This document shows, in pieces, positions 46,572 to 55,314 of a stretch of 64,000 nucleotides of DNA. The stretch lies in contig CACEOL010000002.1 of NCBI GenBank assembly GCA_902561325.1, forward strand, positions 159,196 to 223,195, given 5' to 3'. The stretch's first letter is position 1, and every line of letters starts with the position of its first letter. The DNA comes from an uncultured SAR86 cluster bacterium (lineage in GTDB: Bacteria > Pseudomonadota > Gammaproteobacteria > Magnimaribacterales > AG-339-G14). The notes under the pieces are model-generated. The model searched no databases, had not been told where the DNA came from, and was given only the letters and a program-made list of their open reading frames with translations. Made by a program: the position numbers and the translations under genes.

Positions 46572-47429
46572 TTACAAAGAATCTAAAAAATCTTTTATAG
46601 CTGTTCCTATTTCATTGGGAGAATGTTCTTGAATAAAATGATTTCCTTTCACAGTTACTTCTTGCAAGTTTTTCCAGCTTCGAACAAATTCTCTTTGTTC
46701 GCCAACAAGAATGCTTCCAGGATCGGCATTAATGAAAAGTTTCGGGATATTTGAATCTTTATGAAATTCTCCATTTTTTATTACTTCATCAATTACAGCC
46801 TGAGGAGAACCGTCTACAGGAATTTGTCTTGGCCAAGTAAGAGTAGGGCGACGATCTTCACCTGAATTTTTAAAGGGACGAATGTATTCAGCCTTTTCTT
46901 CATCGGTAAAACCATCCGCAGAATCATTTAAGAGGATTTTTTCTACAAAAATATTTTTTTCAAGAACAATTTCTTCTCCTACATCTGAACGCATTAGTTG
47001 AAAAATGTTTCTTGCATTTTCTGGCCATTGATCCCAAGTTAGTGGCATTACGATTGCCTCCATAAAAGTAATCGATTTTATTTTATTAGCATTTTCTCTT
47101 GCATAATGAAATCCCATTGCAGAACCCCAATCATGTATAACTAAATTAATTTCTTCACCTAAATCTAATTCATCTAGTAATGAAGATAGATATTTGTATT
47201 GTCCATGGTATTGATAATCATGATTATCTATTCCTTCAAGTTTTTCAGAATCGCCCATTCCAATTAAATCTGGAACAACAACTCTTCCTAGATCTTTAAC
47301 AAAAGGAGTAATATTTCTCCACAAAAAAGAAGAAGCTGGATTTCCATGAAGAAAAACTATTGATTGTCCTGAGCCTTCATCGAGATAAGCCATTTGTTTT
47401 CCTAAAATTTCCTTATATTTCTTTGTCAT
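46572..47429 (-). CDS. Haloalkane dehalogenase, LinB-type (HLD-II)
   Basis: A 285-residue alpha/beta hydrolase with the full catalytic pentad of subfamily II: nucleophile D100 in HDWG, acid E124 in FMEAIVMP, base H264 in KGNHFIQE, and halide-holding N30 (HGNP) and W101. Each number is eight below the matching residue of LinB (D108, E132, H272, N38, W109), which is strong support. It should hydrolyse carbon-halogen bonds of haloalkanes to alcohol and halide in the cytosol. The natural substrate is unknown. It is divergent from a small membrane protein gene 67 nt away. Confidence 0.88.
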   Translation of the reverse strand: MTKKYKEILGKQMAYLDEGSGQSIVFLHGNPASSFLWRNITPFVKDLGRVVVPDLIGMGDSEKLEGIDNHDYQYHGQYKYLSSLLDELDLGEEINLVIHDWGSAMGFHYARENANKIKSITFMEAIVMPLTWDQWPENARNIFQLMRSDVGEEIVLEKNIFVEKILLNDSADGFTDEEKAEYIRPFKNSGEDRRPTLTWPRQIPVDGSPQAVIDEVIKNGEFHKDSNIPKLFINADPGSILVGEQREFVRSWKNLQEVTVKGNHFIQEHSPNEIGTAIKDFLDSL

Positions 47430-47496
47430 TATTTTTTTCTCCCTATAAGATAATTAAATTATATATTATTAATGAAATAAAAATTTTAAAGAGTAA

Positions 47497-48048
47497 ATGT
47501 TTGATCCAAATCAAAGAAGTAAGGCTTTCAATTTTGCGTTAAAAGCTCAGGAATATTTTGGAATTTTAATAGGTTTATCTTTAATTTGGTCTGTTTATGC
47601 AATTTTGTTTACAGAATTTGAAATCCTATTTATATCGAAGATCTTATTAACACTAATCTGCATAGGATTTGGAACGATTACTCCCTTAATAGATTTTAAT
47701 GAATCTCATGCTACAAATCCTCTTTGGACTGGGCATGCTCGTTTTCACTTAGTTTGGCAAGTAAACGCAATGATAATTAATGCATTATTATCACTTGTTT
47801 TGATGTGGTTTTTCTATTCTCCAGTAATTCATTTGATTGTTATATTGTTGAACTACCTATGGATTTTTTCTTTTTTGGCAACAGCCATTGGCTTAAAACT
47901 ATTTGATGGAGAACTCAATGATATTAATGGAGTGCCGCCAGTTTTTATTAAAATTTTAGGAAAAAAATATGAAATAGACAGAAATCTTCAAGCTATCTTG
48001 GGTGTTTTTGTTATTAATACGTATGCCTTTATCCTTTATACAATTTAA
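47497..48048 (+). CDS. Small polytopic membrane protein, possibly DUF6640-like
   Basis: A 183-residue protein with four or five hydrophobic helices. The segment PLIDFNESHATNPLWTGHARFHLVWQV, with polar and aromatic residues in a loop, resembles the conserved motif of a small membrane family often listed as DUF6640. I am not sure of that match. No function is known. It starts 67 nt from the divergent dehalogenase gene and is followed by a 74-nt AT-rich gap before the convergent alpha-E gene. Confidence 0.6.
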   Translation: MFDPNQRSKAFNFALKAQEYFGILIGLSLIWSVYAILFTEFEILFISKILLTLICIGFGTITPLIDFNESHATNPLWTGHARFHLVWQVNAMIINALLSLVLMWFFYSPVIHLIVILLNYLWIFSFLATAIGLKLFDGELNDINGVPPVFIKILGKKYEIDRNLQAILGVFVINTYAFILYTI

Positions 48049-48122
48049 CATAATATATATTATACGAATATAAACATACCTTATTTATTTAGCTTTAAAG
48101 CCTTCCCTATCTATAAAATAAT

Positions 48123-49034
48123 TTAAAAATATGTCTTTTCTACTAGCTTATCTATGGCAATAAGATCCTTTTGACACTTATCTAAGAATATATGTAATTT
48201 ATTGTCATCAAAGTTTTCAAATGATGCGGTATCAAATCTTAGTCTTAATGTTCTAATCTTAAGGATTATCTTTTCATTTTTAGGAAGGCTGTCTAAACAA
48301 AGTCTTAATACTGAAAGGCATCTTGTTATTGATCTAGGAAAACTATCATCTTGCAAAAGAAAGTTTATTACTTCTTCTCTATCAACCTCTCCTTTCGAGA
48401 CCTTTCTAAATGCGTCTTGAGCAGATAATATCGATAACAAACTTATCCACTCCATTGTAGAAAAATCATAGGTCTTTTTATCGCTTTTTGTGATACAAAG
48501 ACAATCTATGATTCTCGATATCATATCAATTCTTTCTAAAAATCTACCTAATCTTATAAATTCAAATTCGTATCCTCTTGAAAGATTGTCATTTATCGAG
48601 CTAAAGAATTCTTGGGTAAGGTCTACTATATTTGTTATGTAAGGCAATCTTTTTCTTTTATGAATCTTTAAAAAAGATAAATTAAAAATATGATCGTGAA
48701 GATGATTCAAACTGATACTTGCAGATTTTGGCAAATCATCTCTGACAGTTTCAATATTATATTTAGCCATGTCCAAACAATTTTTTATTGAACTAGAATT
48801 ATTAGTTCCCTCAAAAAGAAAACTTAAAACATTATCTTCGTTATATTTTTTGTATTTTTTTTCATAGTATTGGTTTGCATCTAGAGTATCGATTAATGGT
48901 TTCCAGTTGAGTGAATGATCTACGGGATAATCAAGAATTAACTCTAAATTAACGTCTATCATCCTAGATATATTTTCAGTTCGTTCAATATATCTAGCTA
49001 ACCAGTAAAGATGTTTGGCACTTCTACTTAACAT
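48123..49034 (-). CDS. Alpha-E domain protein (DUF403)
   Basis: A 303-residue alpha-helical protein. MLSRSAKHLYWLARYIERTENISRMIDVNLEL is the diagnostic start of the alpha-E family, and the RLGRFLERIDMISRIIDCL region is the second typical block. These proteins are encoded beside a circularly permuted ATP-grasp protein and often a transglutaminase and the Anbu peptidase. The system is thought to make and process a short peptide or peptide tag, with details unresolved. The start overlaps the ATP-grasp stop by one base. Confidence 0.88.
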   Translation of the reverse strand: MLSRSAKHLYWLARYIERTENISRMIDVNLELILDYPVDHSLNWKPLIDTLDANQYYEKKYKKYNEDNVLSFLFEGTNNSSSIKNCLDMAKYNIETVRDDLPKSASISLNHLHDHIFNLSFLKIHKRKRLPYITNIVDLTQEFFSSINDNLSRGYEFEFIRLGRFLERIDMISRIIDCLCITKSDKKTYDFSTMEWISLLSILSAQDAFRKVSKGEVDREEVINFLLQDDSFPRSITRCLSVLRLCLDSLPKNEKIILKIRTLRLRFDTASFENFDDNKLHIFLDKCQKDLIAIDKLVEKTYF

Positions 49035-50515
49035 TATGCTTCAACTATCCAAGTATCTTTGCTACCTCCCCCTTGGGAAGAATTAACAACAGTTGATCCT
49101 TTTTTTAAAGCTACTCTAGTTAAGCCGCCCACTGTTACGTAAGTTTTTTTTCCAGAAAGGATGAAAGGTCTTAAATCTAAGTGACGTGGAGAAATTTCGT
49201 TTCTACTAAAAGTTGGTGTTGTGGATAGATCAATTAATGGTTGAGCGACGTAATTTTTTGTATTTCCTAAAACCTTTCTTTTAATCTCTTCTTCTGTTTC
49301 ATTATTTAAGGTTTTACCAATCACTATTCCATAGCCCCCTGCCTCAGCAACAGGCTTTATAACCATTTTTCGAATATTCTGAAATACATAATTTCTATGT
49401 TTCTTTTTACTCATAAGATAAGTTTTTATATTGGGGAGGATGCATTCCTCATCTAAATAAAATTTAATCATGTCTGGAACGTATCTATAAACTGCTTTAT
49501 CGTCAGCGATGCCACATCCAGGAGCATTCACAATTGATACAGTCTTGTTTTTCCAACATTTGATTAATCCTTTTACTCCAAGAACGCTTTTTGGATCTCC
49601 AACTTCAGGATCTAAAAAAGCATCATCTACTCTACGATATATCACATCAACTTTTGACAAACCTTCTATTGTTTTTTTGTAAACATATCCATTTTTTACT
49701 ACCAAATCCCTCCCCTCTACTAAATCTATTCCCATCTGTTGAGCTAAATAAGAATGTTCATAATAAGCCGAGTTATAAATTCCAGGAGTGAGTAATACTA
49801 TTTCTGGAGACTTGGTATTTCTAAAAGACGAATCTACTAACGTTTCATATAACCTAAGAGGATACTCATCAATTCTAGATACACCATAGTGAGAAAAAAG
49901 ATCGGGGAAAACTCTTTTCATTACATATCTATTTTCAAGCATATAAGAAACACCTGAAGGTATTCTTAAATTATCTTCTAATACATAAAAATCACCTTTT
50001 ATATCTTTAATTAAATCCGAACCGCAAATATGCGACCAAGCAGAATTAGGTAGCTTTACGTTTTTACAAAAAGAAAAATATGCTTTTGATTTAAGTATCA
50101 GATCTTCATTCATTGAACTTTGTTTTAAAAACTTTTGTTCGTTATAACAATCTTCGATAAATAAATTTAACGCCTTGGTTCTTTGAATAAGACCCTTACT
50201 TACTTGATCCCATTCCTTCTTTTTAATTAATCTAGGAATAAAATCCAAAGGCCAACTCCTTTCCTCTGAGCCTGTATCAGAATAAACACGGAAATTTATT
50301 CCAAGAGATTTAATTGCGGATTCGGTAGAGCTATTAAGTTCCTGAAGTTCTGTTAAAGATAAAGATTCAAAGAAATTACCAATCTTTCTAATGTGGCCTC
50401 TTACCTTATTATCAGAATTAATATATTCATCAAAAGATTTTGCCAATTCATAATTTGACCACTTTAATTTCATATAATTATTAGTATATTTACCAATTCT
50501 CAATATATCATTCAT
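49034..50515 (-). CDS. Circularly permuted ATP-grasp protein (DUF404/DUF407)
   Basis: A 493-residue protein of the circularly permuted type-2 ATP-grasp family. The blocks LNLFIEDCYNEQKFL, the FYVLEDNLRIPSGVSYMLENR segment, VDVIYRRVDDAFLDPEV, NAPGCGIADDKAVYRYVPDMIKFYL and the C-terminal GGLTRVALKKGSTVVNSSQGGGSKDTW are characteristic. ATP-grasp ligases form amide or peptide bonds via an acyl-phosphate. The ATG at 50513-50515 gives about 15 residues before MKLKW, another possible start. It is divergent from the Anbu gene with 35 nt between. Confidence 0.88.
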   Translation of the reverse strand: MNDILRIGKYTNNYMKLKWSNYELAKSFDEYINSDNKVRGHIRKIGNFFESLSLTELQELNSSTESAIKSLGINFRVYSDTGSEERSWPLDFIPRLIKKKEWDQVSKGLIQRTKALNLFIEDCYNEQKFLKQSSMNEDLILKSKAYFSFCKNVKLPNSAWSHICGSDLIKDIKGDFYVLEDNLRIPSGVSYMLENRYVMKRVFPDLFSHYGVSRIDEYPLRLYETLVDSSFRNTKSPEIVLLTPGIYNSAYYEHSYLAQQMGIDLVEGRDLVVKNGYVYKKTIEGLSKVDVIYRRVDDAFLDPEVGDPKSVLGVKGLIKCWKNKTVSIVNAPGCGIADDKAVYRYVPDMIKFYLDEECILPNIKTYLMSKKKHRNYVFQNIRKMVIKPVAEAGGYGIVIGKTLNNETEEEIKRKVLGNTKNYVAQPLIDLSTTPTFSRNEISPRHLDLRPFILSGKKTYVTVGGLTRVALKKGSTVVNSSQGGGSKDTWIVEA

Positions 50516-50550
50516 TTATAATATTATTGAGGTCCAATTTATAGCCCAAA

Positions 50551-51288
50551 ATGACCTATTGTGTTGCAATAAAAATTGAAGAAGGTTTAGTCTTTGCTTC
50601 TGATTCCCGAACGAATGCTGGTTTAGATAATGTCAGTAGTTATTCGAAAATGTTTACTTTTAACGTTGGAGACAGAGCGTTTGTCATATTAACATCAGGA
50701 AATTTAGCTACCTCTCAGGCGGTATATCATCGTATTGAAAAAGATATCTCATCAACTGAAGTATCTAGAAGTTTAAATACCTGCGAAGATTTAGATGATG
50801 TAGCTGCTTATGTTGGAGAGTTGAATGTTGAGTATCAGTCGATTGCTAATGAAAATCCTTCTCAAGATAGTGTTGTTTTAGGTTCGCATTTTATAGTTGG
50901 AGGACAAATTAAAGGTCAAGATCCAAATTTAATGTTGGTATATCCAGAAGGCAATCACATACATATGTCAGACGAACAACCATATATGCAAATTGGAGAA
51001 ACTAAATATGGAAAGCCTATTTTAGATAGAATGATTCATCCGGATACATCTATAGGAGATGCAGCTAGAGTTGCCCTTTTGTCTTTAGACTCTACAATGA
51101 GGTCTGACTTAACTGTTGGTCCTCCAATAGATTTAATTGTCTTTAAAAAAGACCAAATAAACTTAGATTTTCAAGAGCAATTAAAACTAGATTCCCCTTT
51201 CTTTAAAGAATTATCTGATATTTGGGCTAAACAAATAGATAAGGGAGTTAAAAAACTACCAAAATTTCACTGGGAAAATAACAATTAA
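50551..51288 (+). CDS. Proteasome-like peptidase Anbu
   Basis: A 245-residue Ntn-hydrolase of the Anbu (proteasome-type protease) family. The N terminus MTYCVAIKIEEGLVFASDSRTNAG gives a mature Thr2 nucleophile after Met removal, with the SDSRTNAG loop; GETKYGKPILDRMI and VGPPIDLIV are later family blocks. It forms ring or helical assemblies and is encoded beside ATP-grasp and alpha-E proteins. The function is not settled; a peptidase acting on the peptide made by the ATP-grasp partner is the usual proposal. Confidence 0.9.
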   Translation: MTYCVAIKIEEGLVFASDSRTNAGLDNVSSYSKMFTFNVGDRAFVILTSGNLATSQAVYHRIEKDISSTEVSRSLNTCEDLDDVAAYVGELNVEYQSIANENPSQDSVVLGSHFIVGGQIKGQDPNLMLVYPEGNHIHMSDEQPYMQIGETKYGKPILDRMIHPDTSIGDAARVALLSLDSTMRSDLTVGPPIDLIVFKKDQINLDFQEQLKLDSPFFKELSDIWAKQIDKGVKKLPKFHWENNN

Positions 51289-51304
51289 AAAAATTTTCTT
51301 AGAA

Positions 51305-51330
51305 TAAGCCGCTCACTGGTGAGCGGCTTA
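51305..51330. terminator. Bidirectional hairpin between Anbu and an exported protein
   Basis: TAAGCCGCTCAC (51305-51316) and GTGAGCGGCTTA (51319-51330) form a perfect 12-bp inverted repeat, strikingly GC-rich in this AT-rich DNA. It lies 16 nt past the Anbu stop and 8 nt from the convergent gene's stop. The T-run on either side is weak, but the position fits termination of both genes. Confidence 0.65.
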
Positions 51331-51338
51331 TAAATAAA

Positions 51339-52070
51339 CTATCTTTCTGCTGGATATGCTTTAACCAATTGAGCAAGTGTTGAATTTACTAATTTTCTGA
51401 TGTTTCCAACCTTCCTATTGAAAGATTTAAATTCGTTTGAAGCGTAAACTTCATCCAAAGCATCATTTAGTTCTTGAATAGAATTAGATCCGTTATACAA
51501 CATATGGGATACATATTTGTTTCCATAAACTACTCTATTAATACCATACGAACCAAAAGAATCTGCAGTGGAATCTGTAAGTTGTTTGTATGCTTCAAGA
51601 TAAGATGCCTGACTTCCAGTTTTTACCTTTACTTCAATATTTGAAAAAACTGTATTCAACCTCCAATCTCCTGCCTCTAAAACTAACTCAGTAACATAAT
51701 TATAGTAATCTTCACTTACTGAAGTTTTAGCAAAGGCTACATTCATTTCTGAAGAAGCTGCGCAAGAAGCAAAAATATTTTGGCCTAATTGCATTTTTTC
51801 ATAATCTTCATAGGCAACAAGAATTATATGAGAATGACCTCCCCCCATTCGGGAATAAAGGCCTACATTTGCTCCAGATTCGTTTCTCCACTTAGCTGCA
51901 CATGATGAAGAATCAAAGGTCTCGATAGCAGCTAAAAACCCTGCTGGATTAGTTACGTTGAAAAAGTGAAACTCATAAACGCCACTACCAGGTCTTAAGG
52001 TGTTCTCATTTGAAAATAAATTAAAAGATAATAATCCGGAAAGAATTAAATAAATTATTTTGTTCTTCAT
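51339..52070 (-). CDS. Exported protein, unknown function (243 residues)
   Basis: The N-terminal signal peptide (MKNKIIYLILSGLLSFNLFSNE, cleavage near residue 20) leads to a 220-residue protein. Two halves each look like a strand-helix-strand ferredoxin-like domain (YEFHFFNV...FLAAIETF and VEVKTGSQASYLEAYKQL). Two Cys occur. I do not recognise a named family; the fold resembles the dimeric alpha/beta barrel group. Its stop is at the bidirectional hairpin. The neighbour 52080-52772, 9 nt upstream, is a related-looking exported protein in the same transcript. Confidence 0.6.
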   Translation of the reverse strand: MKNKIIYLILSGLLSFNLFSNENTLRPGSGVYEFHFFNVTNPAGFLAAIETFDSSSCAAKWRNESGANVGLYSRMGGGHSHIILVAYEDYEKMQLGQNIFASCAASSEMNVAFAKTSVSEDYYNYVTELVLEAGDWRLNTVFSNIEVKVKTGSQASYLEAYKQLTDSTADSFGSYGINRVVYGNKYVSHMLYNGSNSIQELNDALDEVYASNEFKSFNRKVGNIRKLVNSTLAQLVKAYPAER

Positions 52071-52079
52071 AACTTACCT

Positions 52080-52772
52080 CTAATTTCTTGTATAAATGGT
52101 CTCACAATACTCAAAAGTTTCTTCAACTTCTTCGTCTATGTATTGCTGGGCATCATCCCAAGTAGCAGCCCAACCTGCTCCTCTGAAATATTCATCAATG
52201 ATTTTTCCAGTTTCAGCTGCTGTTTCTGTAATGGTTCTAATATGAAACATTCCGGTTTCAGCAAATCCACCGCCAAGTTGAGCAAATACACCAATCATCA
52301 TATTGTGACCTGCAGCATCAAGTTCTTTTTGAAGTTTTGTCATTGAATTTGAAAAAGCCTGCCAATCATTAAGCTTGACTCTCCAAAGTCTGTGATAACC
52401 ATCTCTTGCTTCAAAGTCCTTAAGAGGTTTAAAGGCTGAGGAATATTTTATAGTTCTTAGTTGTTTAAGATCAAAATTAGCACTTGCTGGATCATATAAC
52501 TCAATAAAGCCAATGGCTTTCTCAACACTAGTAAAAGCATTATAGATAAACATTTGACCTTCGTAGCTCTGTCCTGTCCTAGTTTTGCAATAACCAGCCT
52601 GTTCAGATCTGAAGTTATCAAAATCTACATTTTCTTTTAAAAAATCAACATACTTATCAATATCTTTTGCTTGAACCATAAGTGTTGTAAACGCTCCTTC
52701 CGGAACAGCGCTAAGATTTAATGAAAATATTGAACTTAAAAGAACTAATAAAGAAATTTTTATATTTTTCAT
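52080..52772 (-). CDS. Exported protein, unknown function (230 residues)
   Basis: A signal peptide (MKNIKISLLVLLSSIFSLNLSA, then VPEGAF) is followed by about 208 residues. It contains two copies of a strand-helix unit: TTLMVQAKDIDKYVDFLKENV and LWRVKLNDWQAFSNSMTKL, suggesting an ABM-like double barrel half. A Cys near the middle and one near the C terminus could pair. It resembles the neighbour 51339-52070 and the 125-residue protein at 11224 in style, but I cannot align them well by eye. A 67-nt gap with no clear promoter separates it from the membrane protein upstream. Confidence 0.6.
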   Translation of the reverse strand: MKNIKISLLVLLSSIFSLNLSAVPEGAFTTLMVQAKDIDKYVDFLKENVDFDNFRSEQAGYCKTRTGQSYEGQMFIYNAFTSVEKAIGFIELYDPASANFDLKQLRTIKYSSAFKPLKDFEARDGYHRLWRVKLNDWQAFSNSMTKLQKELDAAGHNMMIGVFAQLGGGFAETGMFHIRTITETAAETGKIIDEYFRGAGWAATWDDAQQYIDEEVEETFEYCETIYTRN

Positions 52773-52839
52773 AATTTTCTCCCAAATTTTTTATCTAAAT
52801 ATTACAAGAGAAAAAATAGAAGTTTTGTATCAAATTAGG

Positions 52840-53295
52840 TCAATTTTTTTTAATCAAAGAAAATATAAATAGGAGAAATAAGAACAAAGTCATATAAGGT
52901 GCATAAACCATTCCAGGAGTAATTCCGTCAGAATAAATCGGATCATTAACAATTGGACTTGAATTTAATACTCTTGCAGACCACTCAACTAAAAAAGCTA
53001 AGATTATTAGAGGTGTTAATGACTTATATTTTATGATGACTATCCAGGCAAAAGCACAAAATATAAGTTGAACTAAACCCCACGCAGAAAAAAAAGCGTA
53101 TATCAACGGCATTGGATCTGGATTTCCAGTCAATAATTTCACATTAGCAATACCATGCAATCCAAATTCTTGAAAGGACATATGAATTACAGAACGCCAG
53201 GTCATTAACAATAAGAATGGAATAAAGGCATATAAAACAAATTTATAGCCCAAATAATTATTATCTGCAGATTTGGGGAAAAGCATTTCTAACAC
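52840..53295 (-). CDS. Small membrane protein, unknown function
   Basis: A 151-residue protein with four hydrophobic segments (about residues 18-36, 62-82, 85-105 and 127-147). The first codon at 53295 is GTG, and an ATG nine bases on (53286) is equally plausible. It lies 2 nt after the stop of the upstream hydrolase gene, so it is coupled in the same transcript. It matches no family I recognise. Confidence 0.6.
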   Translation of the reverse strand: MLEMLFPKSADNNYLGYKFVLYAFIPFLLLMTWRSVIHMSFQEFGLHGIANVKLLTGNPDPMPLIYAFFSAWGLVQLIFCAFAWIVIIKYKSLTPLIILAFLVEWSARVLNSSPIVNDPIYSDGITPGMVYAPYMTLFLFLLFIFSLIKKN

Positions 53296-53297
53296 AA

Positions 53298-54386
53298 CTA
53301 ATCGTTCCTTTTAATAAAATTGGCCAGTAAGTCAGATAGTTCTCTAGGTCGAGTCCATTGATAAAAGTGGCCTCCTCCTACGTGAGGCGCACTTTTTGCA
53401 TTCGGACACATATTTAAAACATCCCTCTCAGCACCATTGGTTACTGGATCATCTCCTGCAAACACACTTAAAAAAGGTTTATTCCAATTTTTAAAAATTT
53501 CTCTAGCTTCTCTTACTGCATTTAGAGACTGATCTGGGATTGTAGGAACATGACTTGGCATGGCTCTTGGCCCCATTTTAAATGATGGATTCGGAAAAGG
53601 AGCTTCGTATGCTTTATCAAGATGACTTCTAAAAGGGAAAAATTTCCTTAATCCTAATCTTGTAAAAAGATAATAAATTATCATTTTAAGAGAAGAATTA
53701 TTATCCATCTGACCAGACATTAGAAAACCGATTGGCAAATCTTTAGTATCCCAACAAAATTTTTGCCAGTACATAAATTTTAAAGCAGGACTACTTTCCT
53801 TTTCATTTCCAGCTAAATTATCTCCATCCATTTTTCTTACTTCTTTCATCATAGAAAAAGGCGTTAGCTTAATACTGCTTTCTCTAAAAGCTTTTACTTT
53901 ATCTATAACTTCTTGAGGCGCATCTGGATTATAGGGTAAACCTGTATTCCCCATAGCAACTCTAAGAAATTTATCTGGTTCATTCGAAACAACTCTCAAC
54001 CCTATCAATCCTCCCCAATCTTGGCCAAAAAAAGTTAAGTCTTTAAAATTATTAGCATTCAACCAATCAGTCATCCAATCAACTTGTCTCTGGTATGAAT
54101 AGTCTTCTCTAGAAGCAGGTTTATCAGATTTTCCATATCCTGGAAGATCAGGAGCAATAACTCTTATTCCTGCATCTGTAAGATAAGGAATCATTCTGCT
54201 ATATAAATAACTCCAAACTGGTTGACCATGCATTGCTAGAAGAATTGGACCTTCTCTTGGGCCTTCATCTATGTGATGGATTCTTAAATCTGAGCCATCA
54301 TGAGTTTTTACTGTTGTGTAGTGAGGCTCAAAAGGGTAATTTTTTATATTCTTAAAAGCACTATCCGGAGTTCTTAAAATTTTCAT
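53298..54386 (-). CDS. Haloalkane-dehalogenase-like hydrolase (HLD-I-like)
   Basis: A 362-residue alpha/beta hydrolase with the HLD-I architecture: MHGQP oxyanion motif, nucleophile D123 followed by W124 in GQDWGG, acid D313 in GDDPVT and base H340 in GGGH. The motif HGQP has Gln at residue 55 where DhlA-type enzymes have Glu (HGEP). Because the halide pocket partly depends on such positions, it may be a dehalogenase or an epoxide-hydrolase-like relative with a different substrate. It overlaps the NMO gene by 4 nt and is clustered with another HLD-I-like gene. Confidence 0.75.
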   Translation of the reverse strand: MKILRTPDSAFKNIKNYPFEPHYTTVKTHDGSDLRIHHIDEGPREGPILLAMHGQPVWSYLYSRMIPYLTDAGIRVIAPDLPGYGKSDKPASREDYSYQRQVDWMTDWLNANNFKDLTFFGQDWGGLIGLRVVSNEPDKFLRVAMGNTGLPYNPDAPQEVIDKVKAFRESSIKLTPFSMMKEVRKMDGDNLAGNEKESSPALKFMYWQKFCWDTKDLPIGFLMSGQMDNNSSLKMIIYYLFTRLGLRKFFPFRSHLDKAYEAPFPNPSFKMGPRAMPSHVPTIPDQSLNAVREAREIFKNWNKPFLSVFAGDDPVTNGAERDVLNMCPNAKSAPHVGGGHFYQWTRPRELSDLLANFIKRND

Positions 54387-55312
54387 ATATCAAATTTAGA
54401 GTTAGCTAAAGAATCACAGACAGAATTAAATTCTTGCATGGTTTGTTTTATTATTTGCTCTACTGGTAAAACTTCATTTATAAGGCCAATAGACTGGCCA
54501 GCTAAAGCAGGTGCCGCATTCATATCACCTCCAAAATATAAATCTTTTATTCCACTAAGAGCAGACATATCCATTAAACCTTCTTCATAAATCTTATCTG
54601 TTAATTCTGTTTTTAATGCTCTTATACAAGGCTTTGCTTTCTTATTAAGTATGTAAGTACCTTGTTCAGAGCCATTTACGATTGCCCCTTTAAAATTTTC
54701 ATGAACTGGACTTTCTAGAGAGGAAACAAATCTTGTCCCCATTTGTATCCCATCAGCACCTGCAGCAAAAGCAGCAGCCATACCAATTCCATCAACAATT
54801 CCTCCAGCAGCTACAATAGGTAAATCACTATGCTTACGTATAGATTGAATCAAAACATGTAAACCTACTTCTTCGGGACTTTTAAATCCCCCTCCTTCTG
54901 TTCCTTCAACAACTAATCCATCTACGCCTGCATCTACAGCCTTTAAAGCTCCTGCTAGGCTTGGAACTGCATGAAATACTTTGATATTTGCTTCCTTTAA
55001 CTTATGAATATATTTTGCTGGATCACCTGCAGAGGTGGTAACAAATTTAACATTTTCTTCAATTACTACCTCCAACATACTTTCATCGGAAAGAAATAAA
55101 ATTGGAAGATTTACACCAAATGGACTATTAGTAAGAGAAGCCATTTTTCTTATTTCATCTTTACATTGATCCACTTCTCCCGAGGACGTTTCAATAATAC
55201 CAAATCCTCCAGCATTTGATACAGCGGAAGCTAGTTGACTCCTTGCGATCCAGCCCATTGGGGATTGAATGATTGGATATTTGCAACCCAACATTTCCGT
55301 TATTCTGTTCAT
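54383..55312 (-). CDS. Nitronate monooxygenase family protein
   Basis: A 309-residue FMN-dependent TIM-barrel protein. IQSPMGWIARSQLASAVSNAGGFGII at the N terminus and the phosphate-binding GGIVDGIGMAAAFAAGADGIQMGTRF are typical of nitronate monooxygenase/2-nitropropane dioxygenase proteins. Such enzymes oxidise alkyl nitronates to carbonyls, or in other members reduce enoyl groups, so the label is a family one. I use the ATG at 55312 with GGAG 6 nt upstream; an in-frame start at 55336 would overlap the GST-like gene. It overlaps the HLD-like gene downstream by 4 nt. Confidence 0.75.
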   Translation of the reverse strand: MNRITEMLGCKYPIIQSPMGWIARSQLASAVSNAGGFGIIETSSGEVDQCKDEIRKMASLTNSPFGVNLPILFLSDESMLEVVIEENVKFVTTSAGDPAKYIHKLKEANIKVFHAVPSLAGALKAVDAGVDGLVVEGTEGGGFKSPEEVGLHVLIQSIRKHSDLPIVAAGGIVDGIGMAAAFAAGADGIQMGTRFVSSLESPVHENFKGAIVNGSEQGTYILNKKAKPCIRALKTELTDKIYEEGLMDMSALSGIKDLYFGGDMNAAPALAGQSIGLINEVLPVEQIIKQTMQEFNSVCDSLANSKFDI

Positions 55313-55314
55313 AA

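Noticed and set aside
47360..47542. 60-codon plus-strand frame over the start of the dehalogenase gene
   Set aside because: It overlaps a well-supported gene antisense and the start of the membrane protein; no ribosome site or domain.
48049..48122. Palindrome GCTTTAAAGC in the gap after the small membrane protein
   Set aside because: Short, AT-rich and without a T-run; probably chance, not a terminator.
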